Notes: generated by a model not told the origin, from the letters alone. Positions 1 to 6,907 are shown, numbered from the stretch's first letter. The stretch is DNA of 13,838 nucleotides from Prado023 sp039812125 (GCA_039812125.1 JBDHZV010000067.1:1-13838); one strand, 5' to 3'. Made by a program: numbers and translations.

Positions 1-1221
1 GCCGCCCGGATCATGGCCCTGGACCTGGGCACCCGGCCCAGCACCCGCCTGGTCGCCCAGCTCGCCGGGGATGCTCACCTGGCCAACTTCGGGGGGTTCG
101 CCACCGCCGAGCGCTCCCTCATCTTCGACCTCAACGACTTCGACGAGACCCTGCCCGGGCCGTTCGAGTGGGACGTGCAGCGGCTGGTTGCCAGCTTCGA
201 GATCGCCGGCCGGCACCGGGGCTTCACCGACGCCCAGCGCGCCGAGCTGATCCGGCACGTGGCGTCGAGCTACCGGGAGGCCATGGGCGAGTTCAGCCGG
301 ATGACCCGCCTCGACGTGTGGTTCTCCCGGATCCAGGCCGAGGACATCGTGACCCGCTGGGGCAAGGATCTCGACCCCGCCCGGGCTGCGGCGTTCCGTC
401 GGCGCTTGGCCAAGGGCCGGCAGAAGACCAGCGCCAAGGCGGTGTCGCGGTACACGCGGGTGGGTGAGGACGGCCAGCTGCATGTGATCAGCCAGCCGCC
501 GTACGTGGTGCCCCTGCGCGAGCTGTTCTCGACCGCAACGGACGCCGAGGTCAAGGCGCTGTCCACCACGGTGCTCGACGAGTACACGATGACGCTGCCC
601 GATGACCGCAAGGAGCTGCTCGGCGGGTTCCGCCCGGTGGATGCCGCGCGCAAGGTCGTCGGCGTGGGCTCGGTGGGGACGCGCTGCATCATCGTGCTGA
701 TGGTCGCCCGCGACGACCCCGGTGACGACCTGGTGCTGCAGCTCAAGCAGGCATCCCGGTCAGTCCTGGAGGAGGTGGCGCCGGCCAGCACGTACGCCAA
801 CCACGGCCAACGGGTCGTGGAGGGCCAGCGGCTGATGCAGGCCGGCAGCGACCTGCTGCTGGGCTGGACGCGCGTGGCCGGCCCCGACGGCGTGGAGCGG
901 GACTACTACGTGCGGCAGATGTGGGACTGGAAGACCTCGGCGGACCTGGAGACGATGGACCACCTCGGCATGGGGGTCTACGCCCGGATGTGCGGCTGGA
1001 CCCTGGCCCGCGCCCATGCCCGCAGCGGCAAGCGCCACGCCATCGCCGCGTACCTGGGGTCGGGGACGTCCTTCGAGCGCGCCATGCAGGGGTGGGCGGC
1101 GTCCTACGCCGACCAGAACGAACGGGACTACCGCGCGCTGCTGGCCGCCATCGCCGACGGGAGGGTGACCCGCTCCCACCTGGAGACGCCAGCAGCGGGG
1201 CAGGGCGCCGCGAAGGGCTGA
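1..1221 (+). CDS. DUF2252 family protein, 5' end outside window
   Basis: The reading frame is open from base 1 and the family normally has more sequence before this point, so the true start lies upstream; the ATG at 13 is probably internal. The protein has the DUF2252 hallmarks GDAHLANFG (bases 67-93) and DLNDFDE (127-147), followed by a long helical middle, a glycine-rich GVGSVGTRC (661-687) and a lysine in LQLKQ (745-747). The biochemical role of the family is not established to my knowledge. The GDxHxxN and DFD motifs resemble the catalytic loop and metal-binding segment of aminoglycoside-phosphotransferase/kinase-like folds, so a phosphotransferase-like role is possible but only inferred. 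No signal peptide can be judged because the N-terminus is missing. It ends convergent with the next gene, with hairpins between them. Confidence 0.88.
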   Translation, partial: AARIMALDLGTRPSTRLVAQLAGDAHLANFGGFATAERSLIFDLNDFDETLPGPFEWDVQRLVASFEIAGRHRGFTDAQRAELIRHVASSYREAMGEFSRMTRLDVWFSRIQAEDIVTRWGKDLDPARAAAFRRRLAKGRQKTSAKAVSRYTRVGEDGQLHVISQPPYVVPLRELFSTATDAEVKALSTTVLDEYTMTLPDDRKELLGGFRPVDAARKVVGVGSVGTRCIIVLMVARDDPGDDLVLQLKQASRSVLEEVAPASTYANHGQRVVEGQRLMQAGSDLLLGWTRVAGPDGVERDYYVRQMWDWKTSADLETMDHLGMGVYARMCGWTLARAHARSGKRHAIAAYLGSGTSFERAMQGWAASYADQNERDYRALLAAIADGRVTRSHLETPAAGQGAAKG

Positions 1222-1292
1222 GCGCGTCGCGGGCCGGCGCACGTCCACCCGGGCGGTCCTCGCCGGTCCACGCTCGCGTCGCCGCGTGCGAA

Positions 1293-1329
1293 GGGGCAGG
1301 CCCGGGCATCGGGGTCCCAGGCCTGCCCC
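1293..1329 (+). terminator. Hairpin terminator after the DUF2252 gene
   Basis: A perfect 10-bp stem (1293-1302 GGGGCAGGCC, 1320-1329 GGCCTGCCCC) with a 17-nt loop lies 71 bases after the DUF2252 stop. There is no U-tract, as is common for actinobacterial terminators. It is symmetric and could act on both convergent transcripts. Confidence 0.6.
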
Positions 1330-1339
1330 AGCGCCCGCA

Positions 1340-1362
1340 CGCCGCCGGAGCGTCCGGCGGCG
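1340..1362 (-). terminator. Hairpin terminator after the exported helical protein gene
   Basis: A perfect 10-bp stem (1340-1349 CGCCGCCGGA, 1353-1362 TCCGGCGGCG) with a 3-nt loop lies 21 bases beyond the stop of the minus-strand gene ending at 1384. No U-tract is present. It probably terminates the minus-strand transcript and may also back up the 1293-1329 hairpin. Confidence 0.6.
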
Positions 1363-1383
1363 GAGGCCAGGGCAGTCCGTGGG

Positions 1384-2037
1384 TCAGGCCGTCAGGCCCG
1401 CGGTGCTGGTGGTCGCCCCGGACCGGCCGTCCTGGTCGGCGGTGGATCCCTGGTCGCCCAGATGCCCGGGCCCGCCCATGTGGCCGTGCCCCCGGCCCAG
1501 GCCGCCGCCCAGGAGCATGCCCAGCGCCGGCCCGAGATCCCTGCTGTCGCCGGTCCCGTCCAGCCACTGCGCGACCCGGGCCGCCATGTCGGCGGCGATC
1601 CGGTCGGCCTGCTCCTGGGTCAGCCGGCCGTCGGACACCGCCTCGGCCAGCTGCTGCTTGGCCAGCGTCACCGCACCCGCGGCGAGCTCGTCGGCCTTGT
1701 CCCCGGCAATGTCCTTCAGGCTCTTGCCGGCCCGCAGCTGGTCCATGACCTCCTGGCGGGTCATCCCCAGGGTGTCCTCCAGGAGGGTGTCCACCGCCGA
1801 CATCCGGGCGCGCATGTGCTCCTGCCGCTCAGCCCGATCCTGCTCCTGGGCGTCGGTGAGGGCCTTCTCCACCGCGTCGGCCTGGTCCTGGTTGATGGTG
1901 CCCTTCTGCACCAGGCCGGACAGGATCTCGCCGATCCTGCCGCCCGGTCCGTCGCCCGTGGCTGCCGCCGCGATCCCCACACCAGCCAGGCCAGCCAGGG
2001 CGAACCCCGCCACGATGGTCGTCGTCGTGCGCCGCAT
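1384..2037 (-). CDS. Exported helical protein with two QAD repeats and a Gly/His-rich tail
   Basis: The 217-residue product begins with two arginines and a hydrophobic stretch (about residues 8-26) ending in Ala-rich sequence, a typical Sec signal peptide with likely cleavage near residue 26. The mature part is charged and helical. Two related segments, LVQKGTINQDQADAVEKAL (42-60) and AVSDGRLTQEQADRIAADM (133-151), share a Gly-x-[IL]-x-Q-x-Q-A-D core. Between them lies GMTRQEVMDQLRAGKSLKDIA (91-111), a motif type I associate with small secreted actinobacterial and Firmicute proteins of unknown function (DUF2680/YckD-like), not verified. The tail (176-198) is Gly-rich with four His. The ATG at 2037 is preceded by a purine-rich GAGAGGGG ribosome site. 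Function is unknown; a cell-envelope or metal-related role is speculation. Confidence 0.8.
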   Translation of the reverse strand: MRRTTTTIVAGFALAGLAGVGIAAAATGDGPGGRIGEILSGLVQKGTINQDQADAVEKALTDAQEQDRAERQEHMRARMSAVDTLLEDTLGMTRQEVMDQLRAGKSLKDIAGDKADELAAGAVTLAKQQLAEAVSDGRLTQEQADRIAADMAARVAQWLDGTGDSRDLGPALGMLLGGGLGRGHGHMGGPGHLGDQGSTADQDGRSGATTSTAGLTA

Positions 2038-2138
2038 CCCTCATCCACCCCTCTCGAAGGGCCGTCCGGGGCCCTCGACCACGATCCCCCGTGCCCTGCC
2101 CACCCGCCATCGGCCGCGGGTTCGGGTTCTGTAAGGAG

Positions 2139-2155
2139 GATCAGCCGACCAGCCG
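2139..2155. repeat. 17-bp direct repeat, copy 1
   Basis: The 17-mer GATCAGCCGACCAGCCG occurs here and again exactly at 2176-2192, 37 bases apart. The second copy covers the 3' end and stop codon of the HAD gene. The pair flanks the hairpin at 2158-2175. It may be a small local duplication of the gene end. Confidence 0.8.
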
Positions 2156-2157
2156 TT

Positions 2158-2175
2158 GCCCCGGGACCCCGGGGC
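2158..2175 (-). terminator. Hairpin terminator after the HAD hydrolase gene
   Basis: A perfect 7-bp GC stem (2158-2164 GCCCCGG, 2169-2175 CCGGGGC) with a GACC tetraloop starts two bases beyond the HAD stop codon. It lies precisely between the two 17-bp direct repeats. There is no U-tract, so termination is inferred from position and stability. Confidence 0.5.
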
Positions 2176-2192
2176 GATCAGCCGACCAGCCG
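2176..2192. repeat. 17-bp direct repeat, copy 2 (overlaps HAD gene end)
   Basis: Exact second copy of the 17-mer at 2139-2155. On the minus strand it encodes the last residues RLVG and the stop of the HAD hydrolase, so copy 1 looks like a non-coding duplicate of that gene end. Confidence 0.8.
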
Positions 2193-2903
2193 CAGCACCT
2201 GGGCCAGGCCGTGGTGGGGTGCGGCGGTCCGGGGCAGCAGGAGCGTGCGGATGCCCAGCGCGGCGCCCCCCGCGTCGTCCTCCAGGCTGTCGCCCACCAT
2301 CAGCAGGTCCTCCGGCGGCAGGCCGAGCCGCTGCGCCGCGATCCGGAAGATGTCCGGGTGCGGCTTGACGACGCCGACCTCGTAGGAGAAGACCAGGGCG
2401 TCGGCGAGCTGGGCCAGGCCGGTGCGCTCGAGGACCGCGCGCGGGTCGAAGCCCACGTTGCTCAGGATGGCGATGCGGATGCCACGCGCGCGCAGCTGTG
2501 CCAGGACTGCGGGGGCCTCCTCGTAGGCCTCCCACTGGTCGACCATCGTGTCGTACAGGGCGTCGCCCAGTGCGGTCGGGATGATCCCCACGCGGGCCAC
2601 CATCTCCCGGTAGACCTCGCGATGCCGCTGGGGGGACAGGTCGCGCTCGCTGGTCGGGTCCACCTCCCGGGCCAGGCCCCACATCTGCACCGTCCACGGC
2701 ACCAGCGCGTCCAGGTCCGGGATGGGCCACCCGGCTGGTCCGGGGTCGGGGTGTGCGCCGCCCAGGGTGGGGTCACGTGCCAGCAGCCTCGTCGCCGCGG
2801 TGAACCAGCGCACCGGGTCACCCCCGTGCAGGAGGGTGGAGTTCATGTCGAACAGGACGCCCCGGATGGGGTGGCCCTCGGCGGGGACGACAGGTGGATG
2901 CAC
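2178..2903 (-). CDS. HAD-superfamily hydrolase with DxN motif I
   Basis: The 241-residue protein is a haloacid-dehalogenase-fold hydrolase, probably a cytosolic small-molecule phosphatase of unknown substrate. Motif I is LFDMNSTL with nucleophile Asp19. Motif II is ILSNVG (Ser148), motif III is Lys180 in VVKPHPDIF, and motif IV is VGDSLEDD (Asp205, Asp209/210). Residues about 30-130 form the alpha-helical cap expected of subclass I. The second Asp of the usual DxDx[TV] is Asn21, which would alter or weaken phosphatase catalysis. The GTG start at 2903 is favoured because TAGACT lies 6 bases upstream (leaderless layout). It is divergent from the GyrI-like gene, with 69 bases between the start codons. 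Substrate cannot be told. Confidence 0.88.
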   Translation of the reverse strand: MHPPVVPAEGHPIRGVLFDMNSTLLHGGDPVRWFTAATRLLARDPTLGGAHPDPGPAGWPIPDLDALVPWTVQMWGLAREVDPTSERDLSPQRHREVYREMVARVGIIPTALGDALYDTMVDQWEAYEEAPAVLAQLRARGIRIAILSNVGFDPRAVLERTGLAQLADALVFSYEVGVVKPHPDIFRIAAQRLGLPPEDLLMVGDSLEDDAGGAALGIRTLLLPRTAAPHHGLAQVLRLVG

Positions 2904-2909
2904 CCGGCC

Positions 2910-2915
2910 AGTCTA
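2910..2915 (-). promoter_or_regulatory. -10 element of the HAD gene, leaderless
   Basis: TAGACT on the minus strand ends 6 bases before the GTG start. This places transcription initiation at or within a base of the start codon. I see no good -35. Confidence 0.6.
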
Positions 2916-2960
2916 GGTTCGCCGCCGTTGCGCCGGCTGGCGTCGGCCCCGCCCACGGAG

Positions 2961-2966
2961 AAGGCT
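2961..2966 (+). promoter_or_regulatory. Weak -10-like element of the GyrI-like gene
   Basis: AAGGCT sits 6 bases before the ATG at 2973, the same geometry as TAGGCT before argA but with the first T changed to A. Alternatively the surrounding GGAGAAGG serves as a ribosome site for a leadered message. The two readings cannot be separated from sequence. Confidence 0.3.
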
Positions 2967-2972
2967 GGGGCC

Positions 2973-3425
2973 ATGGAGTACCACGTCGACCGCATGGAGC
3001 AGGACCACCAGCACACCGCCGTCGTCCGGGCGACGACGGGGGTCGAGGGGATCGCTGCGTTCCTCGGCGAGGCCTTCGGCGAGATCATGGGCCAGGTGCA
3101 GGCCCAGCACGCCGTCGTGACCGGCCCGCCGTTCGCCCGCTACACGATGCTGCAGGACGGCTTCGTCGTCGAGGCCGGATTCCCGGTGGCAGAGCCGATC
3201 ACAGCGGCCGGGCGGGTCATCCCCGCGGAGCTGCCTGCCGGACTCGCGGTCGTCGTGCTGCACCGCGGTCCCTACCAGGCAGTGGCGGCCGCCTACGACG
3301 CGGCCCAGGCATGGGTCACGGAGCACGACTGGGAGGTCACGGGCGATCCGTGGGAGGCCTACCTGGACGACCCGGAGGTGCCCGAGCCCCGGACGGTCGT
3401 GCACCTGCCGGCCCGCCCGCGCTGA
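2973..3425 (+). CDS. Stand-alone GyrI-like / AraC effector-binding domain protein
   Basis: The 150-residue product matches the GyrI-like small-molecule-binding fold. It has two pseudo-symmetric halves, with GPPFARYT (51-58) and VEAGFPV (66-72) in the first. A second beta-alpha unit around VVVLHRGPYQAVAAAYDA (93-110) is followed by the characteristic ending WEAYLDDPEVPEPRTVVHLP (127-146). There is no helix-turn-helix, so it is not itself a transcription factor of the BmrR or AraC/Rob type. Solo members are known to bind, and in some cases hydrolyse, small hydrophobic or cationic compounds; which applies here is unknown. The ATG at 2973 begins the domain; the frame is open far upstream, but that part lacks domain similarity and overlaps the HAD gene. 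The gene lies 35 bases upstream of argA in the same direction. Confidence 0.85.
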   Translation: MEYHVDRMEQDHQHTAVVRATTGVEGIAAFLGEAFGEIMGQVQAQHAVVTGPPFARYTMLQDGFVVEAGFPVAEPITAAGRVIPAELPAGLAVVVLHRGPYQAVAAAYDAAQAWVTEHDWEVTGDPWEAYLDDPEVPEPRTVVHLPARPR

Positions 3426-3448
3426 GCCGGCGGTCGGGTCGCGCGGAC

Positions 3449-3454
3449 TAGGCT
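3449..3454 (+). promoter_or_regulatory. -10 element of argA, leaderless
   Basis: TAGGCT lies exactly 6 bases before the argA ATG at 3461, in the 35-base gap after the GyrI-like gene. It implies that argA has its own promoter and a leaderless transcript in addition to any read-through from upstream. No ribosome site is visible. Confidence 0.6.
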
Positions 3455-3460
3455 CGGACC

Positions 3461-3958
3461 ATGACCGTGCTGATCCGCCCCGCGCGCACCAGCGACGTGA
3501 GGTGGATCAGGGACCTCATCGACCTCTACGCCGCCCGGCGGATCCTGCTGTCGAAGGCCACGGTGACGCTGTACGAGGACGTCCCGGACTTCCTGGTCGC
3601 CGAGGTCGGCGGGCGAGTGGTCGGCTGCGGCGCGCTGCACGTGCTCTGGGAGGACCTCGGTGAGCTGCGCACCCTGGCGGTGCACCCGGATCATCGCGGC
3701 ACCGGCGTCGGTCACCTGCTCGTGCAGGCGCTGCTGGACCGTGCTCGCGCACTGGGCGTGGCCCGGGTGTTCTGCCTGACGTTCGAGACGGCCTTCTTCG
3801 CCCGCGCGGGCTTCGTGGAGATCGAGGGGGCGCCGGTCCCGCCCGAGGTCTACGCCCAGCTGCTGCAGTCCTACGACGAGGGCGTGGCCGAGTTCCTCGA
3901 CCTCGAACGCGTCAAGCCCAACACGTTGGGCAACACCCGGATGCTGCGCCACCTCTGA
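3461..3958 (+). CDS. argA: Amino-acid (glutamate) N-acetyltransferase, mycobacterial ArgA type
   Basis: This 165-residue single-domain GNAT enzyme acetylates the alpha-amino group of glutamate (or glutamine) with acetyl-CoA, the first step of arginine biosynthesis, in the cytosol. It resembles from memory the short M. tuberculosis ArgA (Rv2747) along its length. Shared segments are GCGALHVLWEDLGELRTLAV (55-74), VFCLTFETAFFARAGFVEIEG (103-123), and SYDEGVAEFLDL...KPNTLGN (137-158). The acetyl-CoA-binding signature is RGTGVG (79-84). Unlike E. coli ArgA it lacks the amino-acid-kinase-like regulatory domain. The ATG at 3461 is supported by family alignment and by TAGGCT 6 bases upstream. No other arg gene is adjacent. 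Its last codons form one arm of a long terminator stem. Confidence 0.92.
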   Translation: MTVLIRPARTSDVRWIRDLIDLYAARRILLSKATVTLYEDVPDFLVAEVGGRVVGCGALHVLWEDLGELRTLAVHPDHRGTGVGHLLVQALLDRARALGVARVFCLTFETAFFARAGFVEIEGAPVPPEVYAQLLQSYDEGVAEFLDLERVKPNTLGNTRMLRHL

Positions 3959-4002
3959 CCCGCGGGCCCGCTATCCCCGCGCGTGCCTGCGGGTCAGAGG
4001 TG
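3950..4002 (+). terminator. Long-stem terminator overlapping the argA stop codon
   Basis: CACCTCTGACCCGC (3950-3963) pairs perfectly with GCGGGTCAGAGGTG (3989-4002). The stem can extend inward by one G-U and three G-C pairs (3964-3967 with 3985-3988). The 5' arm contains the last two argA codons and the TGA. It sits between convergent argA and ppc and, being symmetric, could stop either transcript. Confidence 0.7.
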
Positions 4003-4019
4003 ATCCGCTCCCGCGCGGC

Positions 4020-4034
4020 CCGGCGGACCGCCGG
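4020..4034 (-). terminator. Short GC hairpin after ppc
   Basis: CCGGCG (4020-4025) and CGCCGG (4029-4034) form a 6-bp stem with a 3-nt loop 31 bases beyond the ppc stop. It is modest; the stronger 3950-4002 hairpin lies further downstream for this strand and may be the main terminator. Confidence 0.35.
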
Positions 4035-4065
4035 TGGTGGTGTGGGCGCATCCCTGGGGAGCGGG

Positions 4066-6798
4066 TCAGCCGGTGTTGCGCAGCCCCGTGGCGATCCCGT
4101 TGACGGTGAGCAGCAGGGCCCGGCGCAGCTGCGGGTCCACCGGTGTGCCCTCGCCCTCATGCCAGCGCACCCGAGCCAGCAGGGACACCTGCAGCAGTTG
4201 CAGCGGGCGCAGGTAGGCGTCGCGCACGGCCAGTGTCTGGGCCAGGGCTGGCTGGTTGCCCAGCAGGGCATCCGTGCCCAGCACTGCGGTGAGCTGCTGG
4301 ACGGTCAGGGCGTGCTCGGACCGGATCTGCGAGGCGAACCGGCGCAGGTGCCCGGGGACCAGCCGCTCGACATAGCGATCAGCCACGTCGAGGTCGGCCT
4401 TCGCCGCCGTCATCGCCACGTTGGACAGGAAGTTGGCGAAGAACGGCCAGCGCTGGGCCATGTGGCGCAGCGTCTCCTCGTGACCGGCTGCCCGGGCTGC
4501 CGCCAGCCCGGAACCGACCCCGTACCAGCCGGGCACGATCTGGCGCGCCTGGGTCCACCCGAACACCCACGGGATCGCGCGCAGGGTGTCCAGGCCCGCG
4601 GCAGCCGACGGTCGCCGGGCCGGTCGCGAGCCCAGGTGGAGGTCGCCGAGCTGTTCCACCGGTGTGGCCATCGCGAAGTAGGCCGGCAGGTCAGGGTCGT
4701 CCACGAGCGCGCGGTAGGCCCGGAACGCGGCTTCGGAGGTCAGCGACATGACCTCGTCCCAGGCCGCCAGTGTGGCGTCGGGCAGCAGCGGTTCCTTGTG
4801 CAGCACAGTGCCGCGCAGCACGGCGGCGAGGGTCTGGCGCAGGTTGGTGCGGGCCAGCTCGGGGAGCAGGTACTTGTCGGAGATGACCTCGCCCTGCTCC
4901 GTGACCTTGATCTGGCCGTCGAGGACTCCCCAGGGTTGGGACATGATCGCCTCGTAGGCCGGGCCGCCGCCCCGGCCGACGGTCCCACCGCGACCGTGGA
5001 ACAGCCGCAGCGACACCCCGTGACGGTCGCAGACGTCACGCAGCCGCCGCTGGGCCAGGTGGATCTCCCACTGCGACGTGGTGATCCCGGCGTCCTTGTT
5101 CGAGTCGGAGTAGCCGAGCATGACCTCGAGGAGGTCCCCCCGCAGCCGGACGAGCTCGCGGAAGCCGGGCTCGTCCAGCAGCTGGCCCACCAGGGTGTCG
5201 GCCGAGCGCAGCTCGGCGACGGTCTCCAGCAGCGGCACGAACCCGATCCGGGCCACGCCCGCGCTGAGGTCGACCAGCCCCGCCTCGCGCGCCAGGACCG
5301 CGGCGGCCAGCACGTCGTCGGCCGAGCGGGTCATCGAGATGATGTAGGACTGGCAGACCTCCGGGCCGTAGCGGTCCAGCGCCTCCCGGATCTCGACGAA
5401 GGTCTCGTAGGTGGTCAGCCCGGCGGCATCCAGCGGCGGCGGGACCGGCGCCAGTGGGCGCTTGTTGCCCAGCTCGGAGGCCAGCAGCGTGAACCGGGCC
5501 TGGGGGTCCAGGGCGGCGTACGGCAGGGGGGACTCGCCGAGCCGGTCGACCAGCTGCCCGACCGCGTGGTGGTGAGCGCTGGAGTGCTCGCGGACGTCGA
5601 GCGTTGCCAGCGACAGGCCGAACACGCTGACCACGCGCATGGTCTGCGACACCGCGCCGGCCGCGATCAGCCCCCCGCGGTTGGCCGCGAGGGATTCGCG
5701 CACGACGTCGAGGTCGGCCAGCAGGTCCGACGTGGTCCGGTAGTCGCGGCCGGGCTCGTGCGGCCGGCCCTCGGCCTGGCGGGCCCGGGTGTTGCGCAGC
5801 TTGGCATGGATGCAGGTCAGCTTGAGCCGGTAGGGCTCCTCGGCGTTGAGCCGGCGGAACCGGGGGTCCAGGTCGGGCAGTGCTGCCAGGTCCGCGGCCA
5901 GTGACTCCATCAGCTCGGCCGATGCCGGGGCGATGCGCTGCGAGACCGACAGGTAGGCCGAGAGCCGCTCCACGTGGGGCAGCAGCGCCCGCACCGCGTG
6001 CTCGTGCTGCAGGGCCAGCACCCGCCCGGTCATCGCCGGGGTGACGAACGGGTTGCCGTCCCGGTCCCCGCCGATCCACGACCCGAACGTGAGCACCGAC
6101 GCCTGCGGCGGCACGGTCACCCCGAAGTCGCCGACGGCCGCGGCGAACTCACCCACCACCTCGCTGGCGGCGCCCTGGGCCAGGTCGTCGAAGTAGAACA
6201 GGACGTTGCGGGCCTCGTCGGTGACCTCGGGCCGCTCCTGGCGCAGCTCGTCGGTCTGCCACAGCAGGTCGATGACCTCGGCGAGCTGGCGATCGGTCCG
6301 CTCCGAGCGCGGCTGGTCCAGCAGGTCGGCGACGCGGCGCAGCTTGAGCAGCACCGACCGGCGCGAGGCCTCCGTGGGGTGGGCGGTGAACACCGGCCGG
6401 GCCCCGATCCGGCTGATGTCCTCGGCGACGACCTCGCGCGACACCACGCCGGCGCGCAGGGCCTCCCCGATCGCCCGGCCGGCCTGCTCGAGCGGGCCGC
6501 CGGTGCGCTCCCGCTCCAGGCGCAGCGCCCGGGCCCGGTGCACCTGCTCGGCGATGTTGGCCAGGTGGAAGTACAGCGCGAACGCCCGTGCCAGGATCGT
6601 CGCCTGGTCCAGCGGCAGCGCGTCGATCAGTTCGGCCGCCTCGTCGGGGTCCTCGCGGACCATGCCGCGGATCCGCTCCACGACGGCGAACATCTCCTCA
6701 CCCTCCTGGCGCAGCAGGCTCTGGCCGAGGAGGTCGCCGAGCCGGCGGATGTCCTCACGCAGGGCAGGGGCCGAGCTGAGGGCTTCGAGCGGGTTCAT
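4066..6798 (-). CDS. ppc: Phosphoenolpyruvate carboxylase
   Basis: The 910-residue cytosolic enzyme adds bicarbonate to phosphoenolpyruvate to make oxaloacetate, replenishing the TCA cycle. All family signatures are present: VFTAHPTEASRR with catalytic His140, GSWIGGDRDGNPFVTP (239-254), VMLGYSDSNKDAGITTSQW with Lys568 (559-577), and LFHGRGGTVGRGGGP with His601, Arg603 and Arg609. The C-terminus is RNTG, as in E. coli; the final residues are part of the active site, so the gene is intact at its end. Length is normal for the bacterial type. The frame allows an ATG at 6861, but the ATG at 6798 (MNPLEALSS) is preferred because TACGCT lies 7 bases before it and the extra 21 residues do not look like the family. 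Allosteric control by acetyl-CoA and aspartate is usual in the family and not testable here. It is divergent from lsr2 and convergent with argA. Confidence 0.97.
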   Translation of the reverse strand: MNPLEALSSAPALREDIRRLGDLLGQSLLRQEGEEMFAVVERIRGMVREDPDEAAELIDALPLDQATILARAFALYFHLANIAEQVHRARALRLERERTGGPLEQAGRAIGEALRAGVVSREVVAEDISRIGARPVFTAHPTEASRRSVLLKLRRVADLLDQPRSERTDRQLAEVIDLLWQTDELRQERPEVTDEARNVLFYFDDLAQGAASEVVGEFAAAVGDFGVTVPPQASVLTFGSWIGGDRDGNPFVTPAMTGRVLALQHEHAVRALLPHVERLSAYLSVSQRIAPASAELMESLAADLAALPDLDPRFRRLNAEEPYRLKLTCIHAKLRNTRARQAEGRPHEPGRDYRTTSDLLADLDVVRESLAANRGGLIAAGAVSQTMRVVSVFGLSLATLDVREHSSAHHHAVGQLVDRLGESPLPYAALDPQARFTLLASELGNKRPLAPVPPPLDAAGLTTYETFVEIREALDRYGPEVCQSYIISMTRSADDVLAAAVLAREAGLVDLSAGVARIGFVPLLETVAELRSADTLVGQLLDEPGFRELVRLRGDLLEVMLGYSDSNKDAGITTSQWEIHLAQRRLRDVCDRHGVSLRLFHGRGGTVGRGGGPAYEAIMSQPWGVLDGQIKVTEQGEVISDKYLLPELARTNLRQTLAAVLRGTVLHKEPLLPDATLAAWDEVMSLTSEAAFRAYRALVDDPDLPAYFAMATPVEQLGDLHLGSRPARRPSAAAGLDTLRAIPWVFGWTQARQIVPGWYGVGSGLAAARAAGHEETLRHMAQRWPFFANFLSNVAMTAAKADLDVADRYVERLVPGHLRRFASQIRSEHALTVQQLTAVLGTDALLGNQPALAQTLAVRDAYLRPLQLLQVSLLARVRWHEGEGTPVDPQLRRALLLTVNGIATGLRNTG

Positions 6799-6805
6799 GG
6801 CCCGA

Positions 6806-6811
6806 AGCGTA
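6806..6811 (-). promoter_or_regulatory. -10 element of ppc, leaderless
   Basis: TACGCT on the minus strand ends 7 bases before the ATG at 6798. The spacing makes the ppc message leaderless or nearly so and excludes the upstream in-frame ATG at 6861 for this promoter. Confidence 0.6.
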
Positions 6812-6907
6812 GTGACGGACCCGGCCGCTGCCCAGACGTGCGCGCTCGCCTGGGGACGCACTGGCCCTGCGCGACGTCCCGGGTGGTCCGCTCACCCGCC
6901 CGGAGTA

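Noticed and set aside
2132..2156. AAGGAGG (2133-2139) on the plus strand as a ribosome site for a small gene
   Set aside because: No ATG/GTG lies at suitable spacing; the nearest TTG is about 16 bases away and opens no plausible gene.
2973..3958. GyrI-like protein, ArgA and HAD as a toxin-antitoxin or defence module
   Set aside because: Each has a recognised non-defence family and argA is a biosynthetic gene; nothing in the sequence supports a defence function.
4000..5904. Long plus-strand open frame (634 codons) across ppc
   Set aside because: It is antisense to the certain ppc gene, has the Gln/Gly/Val-rich composition typical of GC-rich shadow frames, and has no domain or ribosome site.
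6799..6861. 21-residue N-terminal extension of PPC from the ATG at 6861
   Set aside because: The -10 TACGCT lies inside this extension, 7 bases before the ATG at 6798, and the family begins near MNPLEA.
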